Shown here in pieces: positions 33,847 through 42,563 of a DNA stretch of 64,000 bases. Numbering within the stretch: the first letter of the stretch is position 1; every line of letters starts with the position of its first letter. This stretch comes from Haloferax marisrubri. Its GTDB lineage: Archaea; Halobacteriota; Halobacteria; Halobacteriales; Haloferacaceae. Below the pieces are notes generated by a model. It did no database searches and was not told the origin of the DNA. It worked only from the letters and a program-made list of their open reading frames with translations. Position numbers and translations under genes: made by a program. The stretch covers positions 251,908 to 315,907 of the forward strand of contig NZ_LOPW02000017.1 in assembly GCF_001469875.2 (NCBI RefSeq). The letters run 5' to 3'.

Positions 33847-33981
33847 CTACTGCAAGTACGACGGGCTGTCCGTGTCGCAGTTCTCCTCGTGGGCCTCGGC
33901 GTCCGACTCCACGTCGAACAGCATCCCACACTCTTCGCACCGGTACCACGTCGCACCGTCTTTCTCCGTCGTGGTAACCAT
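33847..33981 (-). CDS. 44-residue zinc-finger microprotein
   Basis: The frame from ATG 33981 encodes 44 residues with a C2H2-like finger: YRCEECGMLFDVESDAEAHEENC (Cys-x2-Cys ... His-x4-Cys, residues about 14-36). The finger length and CEEC/HEENC spacing fit a real zinc site. Small zinc-finger proteins of this size are established in haloarchaea. It is convergent with the gene ending at 33819 and divergent from the Cdc48 gene. It may bind nucleic acid or protein; the target is unknown. Confidence 0.78.
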   Translation of the reverse strand: MVTTTEKDGATWYRCEECGMLFDVESDAEAHEENCDTDSPSYLQ

Positions 33982-34059
33982 GCGTACTGTTACCGCGCCG
34001 TCCCGGAAAACGGTTACTCCGGGCGAACCCTCAAGGGTCGAGCGGCCGAACCGGAGGGT

Positions 34060-36270
34060 ATGTCAGAAGATGGGGTGACGCTCGTCGTCCGCGCCGCGGA
34101 GAAACGCGACGCGGGCCGCGGCATCGCCCGCCTCCCCGAGGCCGCCCGCCGGGAACTCGGCGTGCTCAGCGGCGAGACGGTCGTCATCGAGGGCTCCCGA
34201 GAGACGGTCGCCAAGATGTGGCCCGCCCGCCCCGGCGCGAAAGCAGGAGAGATACTCGTCGACGCCGACACGCGGGCCAACGCCGGCGTGAAAATCGGCG
34301 ACAGCGTCCGCGTCAGGAAGATAGCCGTCGAGGACGCGCGGTCGGTGACGCTCGCCGGACCCAGCGCCTTCGAGCGGACCAGCGTGGACCGCGAGACCAT
34401 CGAGGAGGTCGTGAAGGCGGAGCTTCGGAACCGCCCGCTCCGCGAGGGCGACCGCGTCCGCGTCGAGCGACTCGGCGGGGCCGCCCTCGTCGTCAGCGAG
34501 ACCAAACCGGAGGGCGTCGTCCGCGTCACCGACGCGACGACCGTCTCCGTGACGGCGAACAGTTCGAAGGGCGCGAGCGAGACCGTCCGCGACGCCGTCA
34601 AGAGCATGACCGGCGACGACGGCGACGGCGGGAGCCACGGCCGGGCGACCGGCGTCACCTACGAGGACATCGGCGGCCTCGACGACGAACTCGACCTCGT
34701 CCGCGAGATGATAGAGCTCCCGCTGTCCGAACCCGAGGTGTTCGCCCACCTCGGCATCGAACCGCCGAAGGGCGTGCTCCTCCACGGCCCGCCGGGAACG
34801 GGGAAGACCCTGATAGCGAAGGCCGTCGCCAACGAGGTCGACGCGAGTTTCACCACGATTTCGGGACCGGAGGTGCTGTCGAAGTACAAAGGCGAGTCCG
34901 AGGAGAAACTGCGCGAGGTGTTCCAGTCGGCCCGCGAGAACGCGCCGGCCATCATCTTCTTCGACGAAATCGACTCCATCGCGTCGAAGCGCGACGACGG
35001 CGGCGACCTCGAAAACCGCGTCGTCGGCCAACTGCTGTCGCTCATGGACGGACTCGACGCCCGCGGCGACGTGGTCGTCATCGGCGCGACGAACCGCGTC
35101 GACAGCCTCGACCCGGCGCTCCGCCGCGGCGGCCGCTTCGACCGCGAAATCGAAATCGGCGTCCCGAACGAGACGGGCCGCCGCGAGATTCTCGACGTGC
35201 ACACCCGGCGGATGCCCCTCGCCGAGGACGTGGACATCGACCGACTGGCCTCCCGAACCCACGGCTTCGTCGGGGCCGACCTCGAATCGCTGGCCAAGGA
35301 GGCCGCGATGACCGCACTCCGGCGCGTCCGCCGCGAGGGCGGAAGTGGAAGCGGAAGCGAGGGCGGAGACGGGAGCGTCGCCGTCGCGGACATGACCGTC
35401 ACGCGCGCCGACTTCGAGTCGGCGATGGCGACGGTCGAGCCCTCGGCGATGCGCGAGTACGTCGCCGAACAGCCGACCGAGGGCTTCGAGGGCGTCGGCG
35501 GTCTCGACGACGTGAAACGGACGCTCGAACGCGCGGTGACGTGGCCGCTGACCTACGCGCCGCTGTTCGAGGCGTCGTCGACCGACCCGCCGACCGGCGT
35601 GCTCCTCCACGGCCCGCCGGGGACCGGCAAGACGATGCTCGCCCGCGCCATCGCGGCCGAAAGCGGCGTCAACTTCATCCACGTCGCCGGCCCCGAACTG
35701 CTGGACCGCTACGTCGGCGAGTCCGAGAAGTCCGTCCGTGAGGTGTTCGACCGCGCCCGACAGGCCGCCCCGAGCATCGTCTTCTTCGACGAGATAGACG
35801 CCATCGCCACCGACCGCGACAGCGCCGGGTCGGACTCGGGCGTCACCGAACGCGTCGTCTCGCAACTCCTGACGGAGATGGACAACGCCGCCGACAACCC
35901 GAACCTCGTCGTCCTCGCGGCGACGAACCGCCGGGACGCGCTCGACCCCGCGCTCCTCCGCCCCGGTCGGCTGGAGACCCACGTCGAAGTTCCCGCCCCC
36001 GACATCGAGGCGCGCCGCGCCATCCTCGACGTGCACGTCCGAAACAAGCCGCTCGGAACCGACGTGGACCTCGGCGACGTGGCCGCACACATGGACGGCT
36101 ACACCGGGGCCGACGTGGCCGCGGTCTGCCGCGAGGCCGCGCTCCGGGCGATTCAGGACGTGGCCGACGCCTACGATGGCACCGAGGCGAACGAGCACGC
36201 CGACGAGGTGCGCATCACCCGCGCGCACTTCGACGCGGCGCTGGAATCGGTCTCGCCGACGCAGGTCTGA
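34060..36270 (+). CDS. Cdc48/VAT-family AAA+ ATPase
   Basis: The protein has 736 residues. An N-terminal double-psi barrel domain (about 1-185) precedes two AAA modules. D1 has Walker A GPPGTGKT at about 244 and Walker B IIFFDEIDS, and D2 has GPPGTGKT at about 519 and IVFFDEIDA. Both have second-region-of-homology arginines (ATNRVDSLDPALRRGGRFDRE and ATNRRDALDPALLRPGRLE). A Gly-Ser linker (about residue 430) lies inside the D1-D2 connection. It forms hexamers that unfold proteins for degradation or disassembly. The ATG at 34060 begins the conserved domain. It has its own promoter and no operon partner. Confidence 0.93.
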   Translation: MSEDGVTLVVRAAEKRDAGRGIARLPEAARRELGVLSGETVVIEGSRETVAKMWPARPGAKAGEILVDADTRANAGVKIGDSVRVRKIAVEDARSVTLAGPSAFERTSVDRETIEEVVKAELRNRPLREGDRVRVERLGGAALVVSETKPEGVVRVTDATTVSVTANSSKGASETVRDAVKSMTGDDGDGGSHGRATGVTYEDIGGLDDELDLVREMIELPLSEPEVFAHLGIEPPKGVLLHGPPGTGKTLIAKAVANEVDASFTTISGPEVLSKYKGESEEKLREVFQSARENAPAIIFFDEIDSIASKRDDGGDLENRVVGQLLSLMDGLDARGDVVVIGATNRVDSLDPALRRGGRFDREIEIGVPNETGRREILDVHTRRMPLAEDVDIDRLASRTHGFVGADLESLAKEAAMTALRRVRREGGSGSGSEGGDGSVAVADMTVTRADFESAMATVEPSAMREYVAEQPTEGFEGVGGLDDVKRTLERAVTWPLTYAPLFEASSTDPPTGVLLHGPPGTGKTMLARAIAAESGVNFIHVAGPELLDRYVGESEKSVREVFDRARQAAPSIVFFDEIDAIATDRDSAGSDSGVTERVVSQLLTEMDNAADNPNLVVLAATNRRDALDPALLRPGRLETHVEVPAPDIEARRAILDVHVRNKPLGTDVDLGDVAAHMDGYTGADVAAVCREAALRAIQDVADAYDGTEANEHADEVRITRAHFDAALESVSPTQV

Positions 36271-36311
36271 CGGACGGCGACCGCCGAGGAACGCCCGTTC
36301 CCGCTCACCTG

Positions 36312-36324
36312 CGAGATTATCTCG
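36312..36324 (+). promoter_or_regulatory. Palindromic TATA region (candidate operator/promoter) for a membrane-protein gene
   Basis: CGAGAT-T-ATCTCG is a 13-bp inverted repeat with 6-bp arms. It overlaps the TATA-like GATTATCT that lies 27 bp before ATG 36346. The repeat would let a dimeric regulator compete with TBP. Confidence 0.45.
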
Positions 36325-36345
36325 TTTCGCCGCGTACTGTGTTCT

Positions 36346-36375
36346 ATGTTCACTCGCAACAGAGGCGTGTCGTGA
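36346..36375 (+). CDS. Possible 9-residue leader ORF
   Basis: ATG 36346 begins MFTRNRGVS and stops at TGA 36373-36375. The GTG start of the next gene (36372) overlaps this stop as GTGA. The ATG is placed where the promoter predicts a leaderless transcript start. It is so short that chance is possible; a coupling role is inferred. Confidence 0.25.
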   Translation: MFTRNRGVS

Positions 36376-36689
36376 ACGCGGCGTGGCGTCGGAAGGTCCG
36401 ACGGGAGTGGGACGCGCTCACCGGCGGCCCGCTGTCCGCGACGTGGTGGGTGACGAAGGCCGGCCTCCGGGTCGCGTTCGCCGAGGCGATGTTCATGTTT
36501 CTCGTGTTGCTGAACAACGACCCGAACGCGGTCTCGGCCGTCGCCGACGGCGAGGCCTCGGTGTTCTCGCTCGTCGCGGTCGTCCTCGGGTCGCCCGAGT
36601 ACCTCGCCATCGCGGGCATCGTCTTCGCCGTCGCGCTGCTCCTCCCGTTCCTCCCGCGACGCAACGAGGCGACCAACCGCTGGGAGTAG
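36372..36689 (+). CDS. Small membrane protein, uncharacterised
   Basis: The protein has 105 residues from GTG 36372 (a longer frame to GTG 36339 would begin before the predicted transcription start). A basic N-terminus (NAAWRRKVRREWDALT) is followed by two hydrophobic spans (FAEAMFMFLVLLNN and a longer pair VFSLVAVVLGSPEYLAIAGIVFAVALLLPFLP) and a polar tail. The GTG overlaps a 9-residue leader ORF. No family recognised. Confidence 0.65.
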   Translation: MNAAWRRKVRREWDALTGGPLSATWWVTKAGLRVAFAEAMFMFLVLLNNDPNAVSAVADGEASVFSLVAVVLGSPEYLAIAGIVFAVALLLPFLPRRNEATNRWE

Positions 36690-36760
36690 GCCGTCGAGCG
36701 CGTGGGGAGAGACGGCCGGCGACGACCCCGCTCCCGAAGCGCCGCCGCGACCGACCCGGC

Positions 36761-37501
36761 TCACGCCAGTCGCGCTCGGTAGTAGCTCGACTCGGCGTTC
36801 GGGACGGTCACCTCGCGCACGTCGAGGCCCGCGTCGGCCGCGACCGCCCGGAGTCGGGCGGGCGAGACGAGAACGAAGTCGAGCGTCGGGCCGCGCAGGT
36901 CGCCGTATTCGACGCGGAACGTCCGCCGAGCGACGCCTTCCCGCGGGTCCGACTGGTAGCCGAAGAACTGTCCGGGGTCGATGCGCGTCGGGTCGTAGGA
37001 GTCCACGACGACCTCGCCGGTCGCCGAAACGAGGTCGGCGAACGACGCGAGCAGGTCGGCGAGTCGAGCCGGCGACCCCGCGAGGCCGACCTGCGTCCCG
37101 TTGGCGAGGACCGTCTCGAACCCGCCTGCCGACGACCCCGCTCGACTCGCTTCGACCGGTGGGTCGAACATGTCGCCGACGACCGCCGCCTCGACGCCGC
37201 GCTCGCGGGCCGCGCGCACCGCGTTCGGACTCACGTCGAAGGCGACGACCTCGCCGCGCGCCTGCACGGCGAGGGCGTGCTGACCCGCGCCGCACCCCAC
37301 GTCGAGGACGGGCGTCCGAAGCGAATCGACGAACTCGCGCTTCGCGGCGGGCCACCGCTCGGACGGGACGAGATAGTTCTCGTAGATGTGCGCGTCGCCC
37401 GCGGCGGCTCCGGCGTCGTCGCCGGCGCGGTAGACGCACGGGGCGCGCAGACAGCCGCGAACCCGGTCCAACATCGCCAGTCCGAGAGCGTCGTCGGGCA
37501 T
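36761..37501 (-). CDS. Class I SAM-dependent methyltransferase
   Basis: The protein has 246 residues. Motif I VLDVGCGAGQHALAVQARG (about residue 76) and the next strand VVAFDVSPNAV bind S-adenosylmethionine. The rest (TVLANGTQVGLAGSPARLADLLASFADLV, EVVVDSYDPTRIDP, VSPARLRAVAADAGLDV) is the usual Rossmann methyltransferase architecture for small molecules. The substrate is unknown. The start is ATG 37501; an AT-rich TATA-like region (TTAAATATAATTTAC near 37526-37540 on the minus strand) supports it. Confidence 0.8.
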   Translation of the reverse strand: MPDDALGLAMLDRVRGCLRAPCVYRAGDDAGAAAGDAHIYENYLVPSERWPAAKREFVDSLRTPVLDVGCGAGQHALAVQARGEVVAFDVSPNAVRAARERGVEAAVVGDMFDPPVEASRAGSSAGGFETVLANGTQVGLAGSPARLADLLASFADLVSATGEVVVDSYDPTRIDPGQFFGYQSDPREGVARRTFRVEYGDLRGPTLDFVLVSPARLRAVAADAGLDVREVTVPNAESSYYRARLA

Positions 37502-37577
37502 GACGAGTCGTTCGTCGCCCTCGTGTAAATTATATTTAATGTGCCATACGGTGGCAATTAACAGAGATGGGAGAGCG

Positions 37578-37766
37578 TCAGTCCAGCCGGTCCAAGTCGC
37601 CGTGTCGCTCGCGGTTCATCACGTCCGCGACGAACAGTCGGACGCGTTTGTGGAGTTCCGCCTCGGTGTCGTACGTCTCGACACGGAGGTCCCAGCGGGC
37701 GCGAGCGCGACTATCGGGACGCCTACGCGTCCGAGTAGCAGCGTCGCGGGCGACCGCCGCGTCTCA
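37578..37766 (-). pseudogene. Possible gene remnant, no start codon
   Basis: A 62-codon open frame between two stops on the minus strand has coding-like composition at its end: RWDLRVETYDTEAELHKRVR followed by LFVADVMNRERHGDLDRLD. No ATG, GTG or TTG occurs upstream of the plausible part, and the nearest in-frame starts are in the last 15 residues. The stretch from 37502 to 37829 otherwise holds only promoter-like DNA (AT-rich around 37528-37545). It may be a decayed gene or an unrecognised exotic start. Confidence 0.25.
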
Positions 37767-37829
37767 GCCCGCACCCGTCTACTGCCGAAGCCGCCGCCTA
37801 TTTGGCACTCGCTCGCACAGGCTGAAGCG

Positions 37830-38219
37830 ATGTCCAATCTCCTCCCCGAGGAAGCAGAGGAAAAGCTCGTCACCGTCTGCCGCACGGCCGTCGGCGACAG
37901 CCTCCGCTCGCTCACGTACTTCAACCGCTTCGACTACGTGCAGGTGTACCTCCGCGAGGACCTCGAACAGGAGGCCGACCTGAACTCCTTTATCGGCAAC
38001 GAGTGGCACGACTTCAAGATGACACAGGACGCCTACCGCGGGTCCGAACTCGGCGACTACGAGTACACGATTCGCGTGTTCGAAAACGGCTACCTCGTCC
38101 GCATCACCGTCGAGGACTTCGGCGTCTTCGTCACGACCGACGGCATCTCGATGCAGGACTTCGAGGCGCTGGCGGCCGCGACGACCGAGATTCTCGACGA
38201 GTGGGCCATCGAGGAGTAA
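37830..38219 (+). CDS. Conserved haloarchaeal protein, unknown function
   Basis: The protein has 129 residues: MSNLLPEEAEEKLVTVCRTA starts the conserved region. LTYFNRFDYVQVYLREDLEQ and DYEYTIRVFENGYLVRITVEDFGVFVTTDGISM are repeated alternating strands and turns, suggesting a compact alpha-beta domain. A TATA-like CCTATTTGG is centred 28 bp before the ATG, so the start at 37830 is leaderless and preferred to upstream alternatives. It is likely a member of a haloarchaeal DUF (possibly DUF7522). It is convergent with the helicase gene. Confidence 0.75.
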   Translation: MSNLLPEEAEEKLVTVCRTAVGDSLRSLTYFNRFDYVQVYLREDLEQEADLNSFIGNEWHDFKMTQDAYRGSELGDYEYTIRVFENGYLVRITVEDFGVFVTTDGISMQDFEALAAATTEILDEWAIEE

Positions 38220-38243
38220 GCGTCGAACCCGGAGTCGGCCCCG

Positions 38244-41084
38244 TCAGTCCCAGAACGACTGCGTCCGGGCGTACTCGCGCTCCCGTTCGAGGATGTCGCG
38301 GTAGAAGTCGTCTTCGTCCTCGCGGAGCTTGTTGATGATGCGCGCGGCGTTGTGCGGGCCGACGCCGCGGGCCGCGAGCGCGACGACCGCCCGCTTGCCG
38401 TGGGCCTGCACCAGACTCGCCGAGCGGTAGGCTCGCTTCGTCAGTCGCTCCTGTTCGTCGTCTTTCTCCGGTGCGCGGACGGCTTTCACCGTCTCGTCGT
38501 CCCACGGGTTGAGCGCGGCGACGCGGGTCGCGCCGCACTCGGGGCACGTCACGGGCTCGCGGACGCGCTTGACCTTCGTCTTCCGAGTCCAGTCCTTACA
38601 GTGGAGACACGCCAACAGCACGCGGTCGTTCTGAATCCGGTCGCGGACCGTCTCGATGACGCTCGCGTCGGCGTTCTCGGGGACGAGCAGGTCGGTTCCC
38701 GACCCGCGGCCGCCGGTGCCGATGGCGGTCGGTTCGCGGGCGACGGCGAGTTCCACGTCGCCGTCGCGGACGCGGCGGAGCAGTTCGACCGTCTCCTCGA
38801 CGGCGAGGTCGGTGTGGAACACCTCGCGGACGGCCTCGTCGTAGACGGGCGTGTCTTCCAGCGCGGCGAGGAGGCGGTCGCCGCCGAAGCGGCCCTTCCC
38901 CTGATAGCGCTTGAGCGCGCCGAACTTCGCGGCCACCTGCGCGAGCGTGAACTTCAGCGAGTCCGACCGCTTGAGCGCGAGTTCGAGCAGGGCCTCGACG
39001 TGGTCGGGGTCGGTCTCGCGGAGCACCTCGGCGAACGTCGTCGGGCGGACCTTCCCCGGCACGTCGAACTCGATGCGGTAAGGGTCGACCTCCATGCCGA
39101 CCGAGGAACCGGTCCGCTGGCCGATGAGCGCCGACAGGAGTCGCCCGAGCGTCTCGTTCACCCGGTGGCCGTACGGCGAGTTCAGCGTCACCTTCCGGGG
39201 CGAGCCTTCGAGGACGAGCCTGTTCGCGGTCGGAATCGGCGCGTCGGCCTCGACCTGTCTTTCGATGGGGCCGAGCGCCGACCGAACCGTGGCCTCGTCG
39301 GTCGGATAGCGCATGGCGATGTCGCGGGCGACGGCCTCGCGGTCGGCCCCGGACTCGAACTGCGGCGCGGCCACGTCGCGGAGTTCGCCCACCTCGCCGG
39401 CGACCGGCGCGGGCACCGGAATCTCCGAGCCGACCCACGACGGCACCTCGCCGCCGGGGTCCTCGATGGGCGAGACGTTCACCCGCGCCTCCTCGTCGTC
39501 CACGTCGTTGACGCGCCACATCTCGCCGCGCTGGATGAACGTCGCGCCCGGCGCGGCGAAGTTGAGGACGAACTTCTCGTCGAGCGTCCCGATCTGCCGG
39601 CGCGAGGAGATGTCGTGAACGTCGTAGGTCTCCTCGTCGGGTATCATCGAGAGGTTGGCGTAGAAGTACTGCCACGTGCCGCCGGACTTCTCGAGAAGGT
39701 CCTTGTCCTCGTCGAGCCAGAGGAGGTGGTTCCCCGACAGTTCGCGGACGACGGCGCGGAAGTCGTCCTCGTCGAGGTCGCGGAAGGGGTACGCCCGCGT
39801 GATAATCTCGTAGGCGCGGCGGGCCGACACGTCGCCGTAGTCCATGACGACGCCGACGATTTGGTTGGCGACGGTGTCGAGACTCCCGTGGTGGACGCGA
39901 GCGGGTTCGACCTCGCCGGAGACGGCCCGCCGGGCGATGGCGAGCGCTTCGAGCGTGTCGTCGGGGTGGTCGGTGACGACGGTCCCGCGGGAGACGACGC
40001 CCAAGCGGTGGCCCGCGCGGCCGACCCGCTGGAGGAGCCGCGACACCTCTCGGGGGCTGTTGTACTGGACGACGTGGTCCACCCGGCCCACGTCGATGCC
40101 GAGTTCCATCGACGACGTGCAGATGAGCGCGTCCAACTCGCCGGCCTTGAAGCGGTCTTCCACGTCGATTCGCACGTCCTTCGACAGCGAGCCGTGGTGG
40201 ACCTCGATGGGGTCGCCGAGCGCTTTGAACCGCGAGCCGAGCGCCTCCGCGGTCTGTCTGGTGTTGACGAAGACGAGCACCGACTCGTGGTCGCGGACGA
40301 TGTCTCGAATCGTCCGGACGTGGCTCGCTATCTCGGGGTCGGTAGCGAGTTTGCCGGCCAGCGCCTCGTCCTCGTTCGTCACCTCGGGGCGGACCACCTC
40401 GAACTCGACGCGGTTGTCCACGTCGACCTCGATGACCTCGAACGGGCGGTCGCCGGTCAGGAACTTCCCGACCTCGTCGGGCGACCCGACCGTCGCCGAG
40501 AGACCGATTCGCTGGAACGACCCGGCCAACTCGCGGAGGCGCTCCAGTCCGATTGTCAACTGCGCGCCGCGCTTGGCCGACGCGAGTTCGTGGACCTCGT
40601 CGACGACGACGTGGTGCACGTCCGACAGCGCCGTCCTGAGCTTCTTCCCCGTGAGCATCGCCTGCAGCGTCTCGGGCGTCGTCACCAGCACGTCCGGCGG
40701 GTCGTTCGCCTGCTTCTGGCGCTGGTACTGCGTGGTGTCGCCGTGGCGAACGTCGATGTCGATGTCGAGGTGTTCGCCCCACCAGTCGAGCCGCTGACGC
40801 ATGTCGCGGTTCAGCGCCCGAAGCGGGGTGATGTAGAGCGCCGAAATCCCGAACCGGTCCTCGGCGTCGGCGATGGCCGAAAAGACCGGCAGCATCGCCG
40901 TCTCCGTCTTGCCGGTGCCCGTGGGCGCGATGATGAGGCCGTGTTTCCCGTCGGAAAGCGGGGGAATCGCCCGGCGCTGTGGCTCGGTGGGCGTCGTGAA
41001 GCCGCGCTCCGAGAGCGCGTTTCGAACGGGCGACGAGAGCGTCGCGAAGGCGTCCATTCCGGCGGCGGCCTCGCCGTCTGGCAT
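38244..41084 (-). CDS. Lhr-family DEAD/DEAH-box helicase
   Basis: A 946-residue superfamily 2 helicase with Walker A APTGTGKTETAMLPV (about residue 55), a DEVHE box (VVVDEVHELASAKRG), motif III GLSATVG, motifs IV-VI (VFVNTRQTAEALGS, QRVGRAGHR), and the winged-helix and beta-barrel body of the Lhr core. The C-terminus carries a zinc ribbon (CLHCKDWTRKTKVKRVREPVTCPECG). Lhr proteins unwind DNA/DNA or RNA/DNA duplexes in repair. It is transcribed alone with a start at ATG 41084. Confidence 0.92.
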   Translation of the reverse strand: MPDGEAAAGMDAFATLSSPVRNALSERGFTTPTEPQRRAIPPLSDGKHGLIIAPTGTGKTETAMLPVFSAIADAEDRFGISALYITPLRALNRDMRQRLDWWGEHLDIDIDVRHGDTTQYQRQKQANDPPDVLVTTPETLQAMLTGKKLRTALSDVHHVVVDEVHELASAKRGAQLTIGLERLRELAGSFQRIGLSATVGSPDEVGKFLTGDRPFEVIEVDVDNRVEFEVVRPEVTNEDEALAGKLATDPEIASHVRTIRDIVRDHESVLVFVNTRQTAEALGSRFKALGDPIEVHHGSLSKDVRIDVEDRFKAGELDALICTSSMELGIDVGRVDHVVQYNSPREVSRLLQRVGRAGHRLGVVSRGTVVTDHPDDTLEALAIARRAVSGEVEPARVHHGSLDTVANQIVGVVMDYGDVSARRAYEIITRAYPFRDLDEDDFRAVVRELSGNHLLWLDEDKDLLEKSGGTWQYFYANLSMIPDEETYDVHDISSRRQIGTLDEKFVLNFAAPGATFIQRGEMWRVNDVDDEEARVNVSPIEDPGGEVPSWVGSEIPVPAPVAGEVGELRDVAAPQFESGADREAVARDIAMRYPTDEATVRSALGPIERQVEADAPIPTANRLVLEGSPRKVTLNSPYGHRVNETLGRLLSALIGQRTGSSVGMEVDPYRIEFDVPGKVRPTTFAEVLRETDPDHVEALLELALKRSDSLKFTLAQVAAKFGALKRYQGKGRFGGDRLLAALEDTPVYDEAVREVFHTDLAVEETVELLRRVRDGDVELAVAREPTAIGTGGRGSGTDLLVPENADASVIETVRDRIQNDRVLLACLHCKDWTRKTKVKRVREPVTCPECGATRVAALNPWDDETVKAVRAPEKDDEQERLTKRAYRSASLVQAHGKRAVVALAARGVGPHNAARIINKLREDEDDFYRDILEREREYARTQSFWD

Positions 41085-41174
41085 CGCCCCAGATTACGGT
41101 TCGAGGCGATTAAGCGCACCGCTCGGGGCGGTCCCGACCGGGAGATTCATGTCGCCCACGAATCAATTTCGGGC

Positions 41175-41453
41175 GTGTCCCCGAAACGAGTCTACTGGTC
41201 CGCGTTCGTCGTCTTCGGGCTCTGTGCCGCCGTCGACGTCGCGCTCGACGTTTCGGCGGGAGGCGTAGGTATCAACACCGCGGCGGCGGCCGCGAGCGTG
41301 CTCGCGGTCGGCTACGCGTCGGTCGTCGCCCTCCGTGACCCCGAACGCGCTCAAGTCCCGTCAGACTGGGGCCCGCTCGTCTATCTCGTCATCGTCGGCG
41401 CGGCGCTCTACACGTTCGGCGTCGCCCTCCAACTGTACTCGGTGGTGACGTGA
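41175..41453 (+). CDS. Small three-span membrane protein (first of a pair)
   Basis: The protein has 92 residues from GTG 41175. It contains three hydrophobic spans (SAFVVFGLCAAVDVALDVS, GVGINTAAAAASVLAVGYASVVAL, WGPLVYLVIVGAALYTFGVAL). The GTG begins a coding-like stretch that is otherwise overlapped by a long antisense frame of the helicase gene upstream. It is immediately followed, with a 4-bp overlap, by a similar small membrane protein gene. The pair may act together; function unknown. Confidence 0.6.
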   Translation: MSPKRVYWSAFVVFGLCAAVDVALDVSAGGVGINTAAAAASVLAVGYASVVALRDPERAQVPSDWGPLVYLVIVGAALYTFGVALQLYSVVT

Positions 41454-41728
41454 CGCCCGAACGGTCGTTCTGGCTGTCGCAGGCGGGCTTTACCGCTGGA
41501 AACCTCTTCATGGTCCTCGGCAACCAACGGGGCGACCTCGCGGCGTGGCAACTGGGCTTCGCCGCGGTGTTGGTGCTCTCGACGCTCTGGTTCGTCGCCT
41601 ACGCCGTTCGAGAGCGAGAACAGGGCGTGCCGGAGTTCTTCCGCGAGTGGACCGGCTGGCAGCGACTCGCCCGCGTGACGGGCGTCTCCGTGTTCGTGCT
41701 CGGTACGCTCACGTTCGTCTTCGCGTAG
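41450..41728 (+). CDS. Small membrane protein (second of a pair)
   Basis: The protein has 92 residues, starting at GTG 41450, which overlaps the previous stop (GTGA). MTPERSFWLSQAGFTAGNLFMVLGNQ precedes three hydrophobic segments (LAAWQLGFAAVLVLSTLWFVAYAV and VTGVSVFVLGTLTFVFA). The equal length and tight coupling with the upstream gene suggest a heteromeric membrane complex, but this is inference. Confidence 0.65.
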   Translation: MTPERSFWLSQAGFTAGNLFMVLGNQRGDLAAWQLGFAAVLVLSTLWFVAYAVREREQGVPEFFREWTGWQRLARVTGVSVFVLGTLTFVFA

Positions 41729-41776
41729 GCGGGGCGTGGGTTCTGCCGACCGCGACCACCGCGACGGCCTCGCTGC

Positions 41777-42559
41777 TCAGACGTTCCGATAGTCGCCCAG
41801 CCGCGTGCCGTCGAGCAGGTAGGCCTCGCCGTCCGCGAGGCCGTCGGGCAGGAACGGCGAGAGAAAGCCCTGTCCGGGGACGTTGACCCACGTCCCGCCC
41901 GAGGTGTCGTTGAAGGCCGGAAACACCACGAGTTCGGCGTCGTCTCGCGCGATTTCGGCGGGGTCGACCTCGTAGTGCTCCGCGAACACCTCGGGAGCGA
42001 GGGGGCCGCGAAGCCAGACGCGTTCTTTCCGCGCGCCGCCGACCTCGTCTTCCAGCCTGACCGCCGGATGTTCGTGGGCCGAACAGACCACGTCGGCGGC
42101 GAGCACCTCCCGCGAGGGCCACGTGTGGCCGTGGCAGAACCCCACGTCGCCGAGGCGGACGCCCGCGGGGTCGGTCACCTCCACGTCATCGCCGAAGAAG
42201 TCCGCGAGGCCGCCGTCGTGGTTTCCGGGCACGACCGTCAGTTCGGCGCGGTCGGCCACCGCGGCCGCGAGGTCGCGCAGTTCGTCGGCTTCGTCGCCTT
42301 TTGGGTCGCCGATGCGGTGGCCGAGGTCGCCGAGGACGACCAGTCGGTCGGCGTCGGTCCGGTCGAGAAGCGACAGCAGGCGCTCGCGGCGGACCGCGGC
42401 CTTCGACGGGAGTTCCACCCCGCGTTCGTACCGCAGGCCGGCCTCGATGCCGGCGTGGTAGTCGGCGACGACGAGCGAACGCTCGGGAAACCCGCGTCTG
42501 TTCGTCCGCGCTACCGCCGCGGGATGGCCAGGAATCGGTTCGACGAGCGGTCCGGGCAC
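41777..42559 (-). CDS. rpe: Rpa-associated calcineurin-like phosphoesterase
   Basis: The protein has 260 residues. The metal-binding phosphoesterase motifs are DYHAG, GDLGH, GNHDGG and the C-terminal GHTWP and SAHEHP. It is the last gene of a three-gene unit downstream of rpap1, separated by 4 bp, and this arrangement (RPA, RPA-associated protein, phosphoesterase) is known from Haloferax volcanii rpa1. Known context suggests a role linked to single-strand DNA binding, although the substrate of the phosphoesterase is not established here. Confidence 0.88.
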   Translation of the reverse strand: MPGPLVEPIPGHPAAVARTNRRGFPERSLVVADYHAGIEAGLRYERGVELPSKAAVRRERLLSLLDRTDADRLVVLGDLGHRIGDPKGDEADELRDLAAAVADRAELTVVPGNHDGGLADFFGDDVEVTDPAGVRLGDVGFCHGHTWPSREVLAADVVCSAHEHPAVRLEDEVGGARKERVWLRGPLAPEVFAEHYEVDPAEIARDDAELVVFPAFNDTSGGTWVNVPGQGFLSPFLPDGLADGEAYLLDGTRLGDYRNV

Positions 42560-42563
42560 GGCC

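Noticed and set aside
38352-41174. Plus-strand frame of more than 900 codons antisense to the Lhr-family helicase
   Set aside because: The minus strand has all helicase motifs in order, so the plus frame is a shadow. Only its last 93 codons (from GTG 41175) are kept as a separate small gene because they lie outside the helicase gene and encode membrane spans.
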